A stretch of DNA of 15,158 bases from assembly GCA_900299205.1 (NCBI GenBank), contig OMIW01000051.1, forward strand, positions 1-15,158, given 5' to 3'. The position numbers and the translations under genes were made by a program. This DNA comes from Pseudomonadota bacterium. GTDB taxonomy: Bacteria > Bdellovibrionota_C > UBA2361 > OMIW01. Shown here one piece after another: positions 9,117 to 15,158 of the stretch (positions within the stretch are counted from its first letter, which is position 1; each line of letters opens with the position of its first letter). The notes beneath the pieces are model-generated. The model saw only the letters and a list, made by a program, of their open reading frames with translations. It was not told where the DNA came from and made no database searches.

Positions 9117-9125
9117 ATTTCATGG

Positions 9126-10397
9126 CTAAAAAAGCTCTGACAGCCAGCTACCCACTCGTCGCAACATCGGGCGAGGACCAACAGCCCCCCCGTACCACCG
9201 CCCCCCTTCCGCAGCTTCGAGCGCATGCACTCCGAGACCCACTGCTGTCGCAGCCTGAGGCGACTGTACCAAAGGGTGAGTGCTCGTTACATTGAGAGGC
9301 GAGCCGATCCGCACAGGGAGGCCTACTAACTGCTCAACTACCTCAGCAATCCCCGGGAGAAGAGAACCCCCTCCAACCAATACAATCCCACCCGAGAAAA
9401 TCTCACCCGATACCCCCTTGGCTATCTCCCGCCGAACAAGAGAACATATCTCCTGAACACGCGCCTCAATAATATCGGCCAGGGTCGCCCGGGACACCAA
9501 TGACGGAGGCTGGGCGGGAACGGGGTGCGAGGTCAGCGATCGGCCTTGGGTTGAGACAACTTCGACCATATCATCGCGAGAGACAAACTTCACGCTCGCT
9601 GAACCCACCGTCACCTTGAGCGTTTCAGCCACCTGCGGCGTCGTGCGGAGACCCGTCGCTATGTCATTCGTAATGTGGTGTCCACCAACCGGCAGCACGG
9701 CGGTATGACAAACTGCCCCGGAGCGAAATACCGAGACGCTGGTCGTACCCGCCCCTAGGTCGAGGAGCACCACGCCAAGATCACGCTCTTCGTCATTGAG
9801 CACAACCCGGCCAGCGGCCAACGGTGCCACAACGATGTCCGATACCGTGAGACCACTCTGATTTACACAATTTACGATATTCTGGGCACTCGCCGAGGAG
9901 CCTGTTACGATGTGGACTCGCGCCTCGAGCCTTACACCCGATATCCCCAAAGGCTGGCGAATACCATCTTGATCATCGACAACGAACTGCTGAGCAAAAA
10001 GGTGAAATATCTCACGCTCAGAGGGGATCGCGACTGTTCTCGCCGCTTCAAGCACTCGATCAATATCGATTTGGCGAACTTCCCTTCCACTAATCGCAAC
10101 TATTCCGTTGCTGTTGACCCCGCTGATATGGCTTCCATTTATCGAGGCACAGACAGCTCGTATCTTTGCACCCGAGCTCGACTCCAGGTCCCGAACAACC
10201 CGGGTGATGTCCGCGATGACACTGTCAACCTGAATGACGGCTCCCTTCCGCAAGCCCCGGGAGGGAATGCGAGCCATACCGAGTATTGAGGGCTTCCCAT
10301 CCCTCCCCATCTCCGCCAAAGTGGCTGTGATATGCGCTGTTCCGATATCAAGGCCGACAGCTGTGAAAGTTCCACCGGTGTGACGTTTCGTACTCAT
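9126..10397 (-). CDS. ftsA: Cell division protein FtsA
   Basis: Actin-like ATPase that tethers FtsZ filaments to the inner membrane and recruits later divisome proteins. The 423 residues carry the actin-fold motifs in order: phosphate 1 AVGLDIGTAHITATLAE (13-29), the SHS2/1C domain around 85-170, phosphate 2 VVLLDLGAGTTSVSVF (209-224), and the adenosine motif IVLVGGGSLLPGI (338-350). The last 13 residues, MLRRVGSWLSELF, form the amphipathic membrane-targeting helix expected of FtsA. The start is fixed at the ATG at 10397: an in-frame stop lies a few codons upstream and there is no GTG or TTG between. No ribosome binding site is visible there. Instead a 15-codon upstream ORF ends across the start as ATGA, so initiation may be coupled to it. 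It is 260 bases downstream of ftsQ, a wide gap for a dcw cluster. Confidence 0.96.
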   Translation of the reverse strand: MSTKRHTGGTFTAVGLDIGTAHITATLAEMGRDGKPSILGMARIPSRGLRKGAVIQVDSVIADITRVVRDLESSSGAKIRAVCASINGSHISGVNSNGIVAISGREVRQIDIDRVLEAARTVAIPSEREIFHLFAQQFVVDDQDGIRQPLGISGVRLEARVHIVTGSSASAQNIVNCVNQSGLTVSDIVVAPLAAGRVVLNDEERDLGVVLLDLGAGTTSVSVFRSGAVCHTAVLPVGGHHITNDIATGLRTTPQVAETLKVTVGSASVKFVSRDDMVEVVSTQGRSLTSHPVPAQPPSLVSRATLADIIEARVQEICSLVRREIAKGVSGEIFSGGIVLVGGGSLLPGIAEVVEQLVGLPVRIGSPLNVTSTHPLVQSPQAATAVGLGVHALEAAEGGRWYGGAVGPRPMLRRVGSWLSELF

Positions 10398-10441
10398 GAG
10401 TATTTCGTGGCGTTGCTCAACCTTGGCTCATTCCCCCACAT
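10394..10441 (-). promoter_or_regulatory. Possible upstream ORF overlapping the ftsA start
   Basis: A 15-residue frame (MWGNEPRLSNATKYS) starts at the ATG at 10441 and stops with a TGA at 10396-10394 that overlaps the ftsA ATG as ATGA. ftsA itself lacks a clear ribosome binding site, so reinitiation after this leader peptide is conceivable. The leader also has only a distant AAGGAG, so its own translation is unproven. Confidence 0.25.
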
Positions 10442-10546
10442 TCAGAGAGGGAGTGGCGTATCGACGTTAAGCCTTCCCTTCTCCTTAAAGTAGTGATGTT
10501 CGAAATTCGTGCCGAACCTTCTACCCTATTCCAACCGCCTTGGCTA

Positions 10547-10590
10547 CGGTGGAGGACAAAAAGAAGTTGCAAAAGAGAATTATTCCACCG
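10547..10590. repeat. Inverted repeat in the ftsQ-ftsA gap
   Basis: CGGTGGA (10547-10553) and TCCACCG (10584-10590) are perfect inverse copies flanking a 30-base spacer that is pyrimidine-rich on the minus strand. The transcript could form a stem with a large loop between ftsQ and ftsA. The 260-base gap (10398-10657) otherwise holds only small hairpins and no gene beyond the tiny leader ORF. Confidence 0.35.
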
Positions 10591-10657
10591 CACCGATCAT
10601 ACGCTGTTAGCGCAAACAGTCGCGATCAGGAAAGTCCCCTGACGACCCAACCGCACA

Positions 10658-11611
10658 TTACTCAAACCGAACGACTGCAACCTTCTGAAAAGCGAGGTCT
10701 ATCTCCTTTACAATACCCTCCCTTTGGTCAATCCGTGGCAATAACTGATTCAATCGACGGGCTTCCTGACCTACGGTTGAAAGATCTGACCCCATGAACC
10801 CAAAGATAGCGACGTATGATCGACCCTTGAAAGAGACCCTCGCCTCCCCATTCTGCTCAAGCGATACACGAGTGACCCGTAAAGGAACCTCCGATTCGAT
10901 GGTACGGATAATGTCAGCGGTATATTGCAATCGGCCCCGGACCAGATCGATCGTCCCTCCCGCTCCCTGCACACCGTCTAGAGCCACGAGGGAGTGCTCA
11001 GATGCCTCAATAAACGCCTGAACATCATCAAATGAGCGAACATTCGGCAGAGGCTGAATAAACCCTCCATCTCTGCCGACTATCCAAGCATGGTCAGCGA
11101 GGAGGGTTACGGCGTAGGGTGTTCGCTCCTGAATATGCAATTCAAAGCACCGAAAGCTCCAGGATCCTGAGCATGACATTAGCGATGCTGATTGCACGCG
11201 GGGCAACATCGCCAGTCGGGCGGTAATCGAAGATCGGTTCAGGACCCACCACAATAAGGATCTCTCGAGGGGCAGCGCCTGAAATACAATATCTTGATAG
11301 TCTTTTGAGATGCCGGTTAATTCCACATTTTTGTCAAACCAAAAATGATAACTGGCATTACGGCCCGAACTAATCAAGCCACTGAGTTCCTCACGAATCG
11401 CGTTAATTCGTGGAGTATCCACCACCCCCACTACCAATAACGCGCAGGCACTCAAAATCACTGTGACGCGCCAACCCCACGAGCGCCCCGATCGCGCTCG
11501 TGGGAGAGGCTGAGCAGATTGCCTCAGGGGGGGACACTCTTCGGTCAAAGATGCATCCGCTCGCTCATCGGAATCATCACCCCACGCAATGTGTCGCGCT
11601 CTTCCGCTCAT
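10658..11611 (-). CDS. ftsQ: Cell division protein FtsQ
   Basis: Bitopic inner-membrane divisome protein that links early and late division proteins. The chosen ATG at 11611 has GGGAG five bases upstream and gives 317 residues; the frame extends to a GTG at 11641 but that would have no better signal. A cytoplasmic tail of about 47 residues, rich in charged residues, leads to one membrane helix (VTVILSACALLVVGVVDT, 49-66). The periplasmic part has the POTRA region near 90-160 (VELTGISKDYQDIV, then LPRVQSASL) and the FtsQ-type ELHIQERTPYAVTLLADHAW (157-176), followed by VGRDGGFIQPL. Sequence identity in this family is low, so the call depends on this layout plus the position between murB and ftsA. 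Cysteines at 148 and 155 could form a periplasmic disulfide. Its ATG overlaps the stop of a small upstream ORF as ATGA. Confidence 0.9.
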   Translation of the reverse strand: MSGRARHIAWGDDSDERADASLTEECPPLRQSAQPLPRARSGRSWGWRVTVILSACALLVVGVVDTPRINAIREELSGLISSGRNASYHFWFDKNVELTGISKDYQDIVFQALPLERSLLWWVLNRSSITARLAMLPRVQSASLMSCSGSWSFRCFELHIQERTPYAVTLLADHAWIVGRDGGFIQPLPNVRSFDDVQAFIEASEHSLVALDGVQGAGGTIDLVRGRLQYTADIIRTIESEVPLRVTRVSLEQNGEARVSFKGRSYVAIFGFMGSDLSTVGQEARRLNQLLPRIDQREGIVKEIDLAFQKVAVVRFE

Positions 11612-11757
11612 CGCCTCTCCCTTCCCATCCCCGTGATACACACCTCACCAAGAGGCAAACTGGAGCCTACCCCCCCCCAAGAGCTACCCGTACTATCAAC
11701 AATTAGAGGGGAGAGAGCAATCCACCTTCTGAATTCATCAACTTGGATTTCAATCAT
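11608..11757 (-). CDS. Possible 49-residue ORF filling the murB-ftsQ gap
   Basis: The frame starts with an ATG at 11757, 17 bases after the murB stop, and ends with a TGA that overlaps the ftsQ ATG as ATGA. It reads MIEIQVDEFRRWIALSPLIV and then continues for 29 residues. I recognise no family, membrane helix or motif in it. No ribosome binding site precedes the ATG. The middle of the frame crosses a run of nine Gs (minus strand), which is a slippage-prone tract that would shift the frame. The overlap suggests possible coupling with ftsQ. By chance, a frame this long is not rare, so this may be simply a gap. Low confidence. Confidence 0.22.
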   Translation of the reverse strand: MIEIQVDEFRRWIALSPLIVDSTGSSWGGVGSSLPLGEVCITGMGRERR

Positions 11758-11774
11758 GAGGACTGGAAATATTC

Positions 11775-12713
11775 CTATGCCCCGGACTGCCACAACCGAA
11801 CCTCTGGCTCTAGCTCGACGCCATGCAGTTCTCGCACCCTATCCACCGTTAAATCAATGACCGCTCGCACATCGGCAGCAGTCGCTGACCTATCTGGATT
11901 GACAATCCAGTTTCCATGGAGCAGCGACACCTGTGCACCCCCCACTGCGTACCCTTTTAATCCCGCTGCCTCAATTAATTCTCCCGCATATCGGCCAGTA
12001 GGATTTCGAAAAACGGAGCCCGCCGAGGGAAGATGCAAAGGCTGTGTTTTTTTTCTATGGCTCAGAAACGCTGCCCGCGTCTCCGCCACCCGATCTTTAT
12101 CTGATTCAGTGAGACACAGCTCCCCTCCCACCACAATCGCCTCCTCAGGTATGCCTCCCCTTCGATAGGTCATCGAAAGTGCCCCTCGCTCAATAGTATC
12201 GATCGCACCATCTCGATGAACCACCGTTACCCGCTCGACCACATCGCCAAACTCCCCACCGTGAGCACCCGCATTCATGAACACCGCCCCCCCGAACGAA
12301 GCCGGAATGCCCCCTGCGAACTCGAGTCCTGCAAAACCAGCCCGCGAAAGGTCACGAGATAGTCGCATCACCGAGAAGCTCGCCCCCACCGAAAAAATTC
12401 CCTTCGTTCGGTCCTTCAGTAAACGAAACCCCTCCCCCAGACGGATCACCACTCCCGCTATTCCCTCGTCGGGAATAAGGAGATTACTGCCTGCTCCCAG
12501 CGCGCGAGAAGGAACTCCCTCTGTATGTAGTCGCGCTCGCAAGCGAGCAAGAGCATCGAGATCACACGGCTCTACCAGATACTGGAGTGGGCCACCAATC
12601 GCAAAAGTAGTGTAGCGAGCCCCAGCCACTCCCTCTCGGACCACTAACCCTGGGCAATCTGCCAGTATTTTCCCGAGCTCAAAGCCGTCTCCCTCGGTCG
12701 CTCGTTTAATCAC
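11775..12713 (-). CDS. murB: UDP-N-acetylenolpyruvoylglucosamine reductase MurB
   Basis: FAD- and NADPH-dependent enzyme that reduces UDP-GlcNAc-enolpyruvate to UDP-MurNAc, the second committed step of peptidoglycan synthesis in the cytoplasm. The 312 residues contain the FAD-binding segment ALGAGSNLLIPDEG (71-84), EFAGGIPASFGGAVFMNAGA (131-150) and SMTYRRGG (180-187) with the active-site arginine. The proton-donor serine S233 sits in PSAGSVFRNP, and the catalytic glutamate is E303 in VELEPEVRLW. The length and the lack of an extra tyrosine loop fit the shorter, type II form. The start is a GTG at 12713, preceded by purine-rich AAGGGAAGAGGG. It follows murC by 56 bases in the same direction. 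The ddl gene, which often follows murB in such clusters, is not here. Confidence 0.96.
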   Translation of the reverse strand: MIKRATEGDGFELGKILADCPGLVVREGVAGARYTTFAIGGPLQYLVEPCDLDALARLRARLHTEGVPSRALGAGSNLLIPDEGIAGVVIRLGEGFRLLKDRTKGIFSVGASFSVMRLSRDLSRAGFAGLEFAGGIPASFGGAVFMNAGAHGGEFGDVVERVTVVHRDGAIDTIERGALSMTYRRGGIPEEAIVVGGELCLTESDKDRVAETRAAFLSHRKKTQPLHLPSAGSVFRNPTGRYAGELIEAAGLKGYAVGGAQVSLLHGNWIVNPDRSATAADVRAVIDLTVDRVRELHGVELEPEVRLWQSGA

Positions 12714-12769
12714 AGCCCTCTTCCCTTCTCAGCTAACAACCAAACCTTTCGGCAATTTCCCTCTCGGCC

Positions 12770-14149
12770 CTATTTGGCACCCTGCAATAATCGCGCGAAC
12801 TGCTCCCCGATTCCTCCGATAGAGCCAGCTCCCATGAAGAGAACGAGGTCCCCCGGCATCATCTCCTCACGCAGAGTTGGTACGGAATCGGCAATCTTCG
12901 GAAGCCACCGCTTGCCCGAGTGTCGCATGGCCTGGAATAACCGCTCCCCCGATATGTCTGCTATCGGTGATTCACCAGCTGCATAGATTTCACTCACCAT
13001 GACCTCATCGGCAGCCGCAAAACAGTCAAGAAATTGGCCGAAACAGTCACTCGTTCGGGAGTATCGGTGGGGTTCAAAGACGACACGAAGCCGCCGATGT
13101 TCTTGCATCCACGATTCCCTGACCGCTTTGAGAGTTGCCTGAATCTCTGTCGGATGGTGTCCATAATCGCTCATAACGGTAATACCATGAGCGCGCGCGA
13201 GCACCTCCATTCTCCGACCAATACGAGGCATCGTGCCGAGCGCTTCACCAATCTGAGCAACAGGGATACCGAGCTCGATACCCACCGCGCACGCCGCAAG
13301 CGCGTTTAGAACCATATGACGACCGGGCATTGGTAGAGTCATCGTGGCAATCGACTCCCCATCCCGGGTAACTGTGAAGGTACTTTCACCCGGCCGAAAC
13401 GTAATATCAATCGCAGAAAGCTGGGCTGTTGGCGAAAATCCATAGGTTACTATCCGACGCTGAAGGCTTGCGGCGACCCTCATCACCCTCGGGTCATCAG
13501 CACAGACGACAGCGAGCCCGTAGAAAGGGACCTCATGTAGGAATTGAGAGAACGATTGTTCGAGGTCAGCGAGGCTCCCATACGCCCCAAGATGCTCATC
13601 ATCGATGTTCGTAACGACCGCTATTGCGGGAGACAATAACAGGAAGCTCCGATCACTTTCATCAGCCTCGGCGACGAGGAATTCGCCCCGTCCTAATATC
13701 CCTCCCCCTCCCGAGGAGCTCAGCGTTCCTCCGACAATAATCGTGGGATCCTTGCCTCCTACCTCGAGAATTCTCCCCACCATTGCTGTTGTGGTTGTCT
13801 TTCCGTGCGACCCCGCGACTACAACGCCGTACTTTAAACGAATCAACTCAGCGAGAACCTCAGCTCGTCGAATGATCGGCAATCCCCTTCGGCGGGCCTC
13901 CACGATCTCGGGATTGTCATCACCGACCGCCGAGGAAAAAACCACCAAAGACGCCTCCGGGGATAGGTGCTCCGCAGCATGACCGATTGCGACCGCAGCC
14001 CCTAAGTCCCGCAGACGCTTCACCGACAACGATTCTTTCAAGTCCGATCCTGAGACCTGGTACCCAAGGTTTAATAGGATCTCGGCAAGGCCGGACATCC
14101 CAACTCCCCCGACCCCAGTAAAGTGAAAATGAAGTCGCGTGTTGTACAT
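12770..14149 (-). CDS. murC: UDP-N-acetylmuramate-L-alanine ligase MurC
   Basis: Cytoplasmic ATP-dependent ligase that adds L-alanine to UDP-MurNAc, the first amino acid of the peptidoglycan stem. The chosen ATG at 14149 gives 459 residues and starts just before the family's usual LHFHFTGVGGVGMSGLAEIL (6-25). A longer frame begins at a GTG at 14170 but adds residues not expected in the family. The ATP-binding loop is VVVAGSHGKTTTTAMVGRIL (109-128). EADESDRSFL (161-170) and VTNIDDEHL (179-187) follow. The C-terminal domain has SDYGHHPTEIQATL (327-340) and FEPHRYSRTSD (358-368). The only upstream purine run is a G-rich stretch three bases before the ATG. It is the first gene of the minus-strand dcw run and is divergent from the methyltransferase gene; murG and ftsW, often just before murC, are not in the window. 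Confidence 0.97.
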   Translation of the reverse strand: MYNTRLHFHFTGVGGVGMSGLAEILLNLGYQVSGSDLKESLSVKRLRDLGAAVAIGHAAEHLSPEASLVVFSSAVGDDNPEIVEARRRGLPIIRRAEVLAELIRLKYGVVVAGSHGKTTTTAMVGRILEVGGKDPTIIVGGTLSSSGGGGILGRGEFLVAEADESDRSFLLLSPAIAVVTNIDDEHLGAYGSLADLEQSFSQFLHEVPFYGLAVVCADDPRVMRVAASLQRRIVTYGFSPTAQLSAIDITFRPGESTFTVTRDGESIATMTLPMPGRHMVLNALAACAVGIELGIPVAQIGEALGTMPRIGRRMEVLARAHGITVMSDYGHHPTEIQATLKAVRESWMQEHRRLRVVFEPHRYSRTSDCFGQFLDCFAAADEVMVSEIYAAGESPIADISGERLFQAMRHSGKRWLPKIADSVPTLREEMMPGDLVLFMGAGSIGGIGEQFARLLQGAK

Positions 14150-14196
14150 ATACCCCCCAAAACGTGGCACCCCCCGCTTTTTGTCCTCGGTGGGGC

Positions 14197-14202
14197 ACTA
14201 TA
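14197..14202 (-). promoter_or_regulatory. Weak candidate -10 box for the murC operon
   Basis: TATAGT on the minus strand (14202-14197) matches five of six consensus bases and lies about 48 bases upstream of the murC ATG. No good -35 box is present at 16-18 bases; TTGCTG (14229-14224) is 21 bases away, which is too far. Some promoter for the dcw run is expected in this divergent gap. Confidence 0.28.
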
Positions 14203-14257
14203 GCGATGTCGAGGGGGTAATTCCAGCAAGCCTCACAAAGTAATCTTGGCTATCCAG

Positions 14258-14272
14258 ACGCCGATACGGCGT
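14258..14272. promoter_or_regulatory. 15-bp palindrome between murC and the methyltransferase (possible operator)
   Basis: ACGCCG and CGGCGT are perfect inverse halves around a three-base centre (ATA). The site lies in the roughly 208-base divergent gap, about 109 bases upstream of the murC ATG and 86 bases upstream of the methyltransferase ATG. A divergent, symmetric site like this is a typical place for a regulator, but nothing in the window names one. The rest of the gap has a weak promoter-like element on the plus strand (TTGCAC at 14280, TCTAAT at 14301 and 14306). Confidence 0.4.
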
Positions 14273-14357
14273 TCCACGATTGCACCAATACCTCATCACC
14301 TCTAATCTAATAGCTCTGGCGTAACCTCCTTTGCACCCTTGGCATCACAAATCCACT

Positions 14358-15158
14358 ATGTCAGTGCACGAACTCTTTCAGACCACCCACGAGCTTCCAC
14401 CTCACGAGCGGTACACCGAAAAGCTCTCCCCCGGCTCGAGCCATGCCTGGGCGTTGGCGACACTACGGGCGCTTCCCCGCCTCGGAAATCTGCTGGATAT
14501 CGGTCCTGGGAGTGGGATCATCGCCCAACACCTTTATCCCCGTGAGCGCCCCCCTCATCCTGCTTCCGAATCAGGCAATGAGAGCCCCACCATCCCCCAT
14601 ATGGTCGCGGTCGAGCCCGACCGTTCTAGTTGGGATCATCTCACCCCTCTTTACCCTCGCCTCGTTGCAGACATCGATGACCTTCCCGCAGAAGAGCGAT
14701 TCGATACGGTTCTCCTTCTCGATGTGCTCGAACACGTCGTTACTCCCGGGCAATTACTCGCCAGTGCTGTCGTCCGACTCAAGCCCGAGGGTCATCTTCT
14801 TGTATCAGTTCCCAATATCGCCCACATAGCAATCCGTCTCGTTCTTCTCGCAGGATTCTTTCCTCGAATGGCAAAAGGTCCACTCGACCGGACCCATCTG
14901 CACTTTTTCACCCGCACCACCATCAGGTCTTTGCTTGCTTCATGTTCTGACCTTGAGATACTTACCGAGTGGAGCTCTATTGCCCCGTTAGAACTTCTCC
15001 TTCCCCCTTCAATCAGACAGACCACAGAGTGCACATGGTTTTGGCGATTAACTCGACGGCTTCATATCGAACTCGCCCGGTTGTTACCTGGTTTTTTTGG
15101 GTACCAGATATTATTTTTACTCCGAAAGAGGAGTAAATCAGGAAATCAAAATAGTTAA
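14358..15158 (+). CDS. Class I SAM-dependent methyltransferase (type 11/23 family)
   Basis: A complete 266-residue methyltransferase on the plus strand. Motif I is LLDIGPGSG (45-53), the acidic residue after strand 2 is E86 in VAVEPD, and strand 4 has TVLLLDVLEHVVTPGQLL (117-134). The later VSVPNIAHIAIRLVLLAGFF (149-168) and GPLDRTHLHFFTRTTIRSLL (174-193) are characteristic of methyltransferases often encoded with surface-polysaccharide genes. The ATG at 14358 is preferred; the frame extends to a TTG at 14331, but neither has a clear ribosome binding site. The C-terminal end (residues 240-256) is hydrophobic and then basic (LLRKRSK), which may favour membrane contact. It is divergent from murC, so its link with the dcw genes is only by neighbourhood. 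The substrate is unknown; a glycan or lipid-linked sugar is plausible. Confidence 0.88.
   Translation: MSVHELFQTTHELPPHERYTEKLSPGSSHAWALATLRALPRLGNLLDIGPGSGIIAQHLYPRERPPHPASESGNESPTIPHMVAVEPDRSSWDHLTPLYPRLVADIDDLPAEERFDTVLLLDVLEHVVTPGQLLASAVVRLKPEGHLLVSVPNIAHIAIRLVLLAGFFPRMAKGPLDRTHLHFFTRTTIRSLLASCSDLEILTEWSSIAPLELLLPPSIRQTTECTWFWRLTRRLHIELARLLPGFFGYQILFLLRKRSKSGNQNS

Larger units (their letters stand above)
8737..9125. other. Long ftsA-ftsZ intergenic leader
   Basis: These 389 bases hold no convincing gene; plus- and minus-strand frames here are short, lack start signals and have unlikely composition. On the minus strand it contains a hairpin right after ftsA, a weak promoter-like pair, and two spaced inverted repeats. 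One is TTATCAGA/TCTGATAA (8779-8809). The other is TTAGCA (8822-8827) with TGCTAA (8847-8852), whose right arm touches the putative -10 box. ftsA and ftsZ are normally close together, so this is probably a dedicated control region for ftsZ. Confidence 0.65.

Noticed and set aside
10498-10517. GTTCG-N10-CGAAC inverted repeat in the ftsQ-ftsA gap
   Set aside because: It resembles half-sites of some LexA boxes but in the wrong orientation and spacing; five-base arms are expected by chance.
11612-11641. Longer FtsQ start at a GTG
   Set aside because: The ATG at 11611 has a clear GGGAG at proper spacing; the extra ten codons include that ribosome binding site.
14150-14170. Longer MurC start at a GTG
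   Set aside because: The ATG at 14149 fits the usual family N-terminus; the longer start has a ribosome-binding-like GAGGA too far upstream.
14198-14296. 32-residue minus-strand ORF upstream of murC (MRYWCNRGTPYRRL...)
   Set aside because: It has no properly spaced ribosome binding site (the AAGGAGG at 14326-14332 is about 30 bases away), spans the palindrome and ends at the putative -10 box. No family is recognised.

Overview
The window reads as chromosomal DNA of a Gram-negative-type bacterium. All but one of the genes lie on the minus strand. The core is a partial division and cell-wall (dcw) cluster in the order murC-murB-ftsQ-ftsA-ftsZ. The FtsZ and FtsA sequences, the FtsZ tail (EIPTFLRKQ) and the class I methyltransferase suggest a proteobacterium or a delta-type/Bdellovibrionota-like relative. 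That placement is inference only; no rRNA or tRNA is present to fix the taxon.

Layout, in the direction of minus-strand transcription (high to low coordinates). A methyltransferase (14358-15158, plus strand) points away from murC, with a short perfect palindrome between the two. Then come murC (12770-14149), murB (11775-12713), a possible 49-residue ORF, ftsQ (10658-11611), ftsA (9126-10397) and ftsZ (7573-8736). The gaps on either side of ftsA are unusually long for this cluster (about 260 and 389 bases) and hold inverted repeats and a weak promoter-like pair. Three GT-B-type glycosyltransferase genes follow (6383-7453, 4905-6269, 3679-4908); the last two overlap by GTGA. Next is the NAD-dependent DNA ligase ligA (1571-3610). 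After an intergenic stretch come an ECF sigma factor (508-1086) and, overlapping its stop codon by 11 bases, a GTG-started membrane anti-sigma protein that runs off the left edge (1-518).

Function: MurC and MurB make peptidoglycan precursor. FtsQ, FtsA and FtsZ build the divisome. The glycosyltransferases and the methyltransferase probably act on a surface glycan. LigA seals nicks in DNA. The sigma/anti-sigma pair is a separate envelope- or stress-type regulatory unit.

Main curiosities: FtsZ has a changed nucleotide-binding glycine loop (GGGTGTLGS in place of the usual GGGTGTGAA) and a second tail-like motif (LDIPAYARR). The anti-sigma protein has a second hydrophobic segment that looks like a separate domain. 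The ftsQ and ftsA start codons are each overlapped, as ATGA, by the end of a short upstream ORF. No mobile element, CRISPR array or clear defence system was seen.
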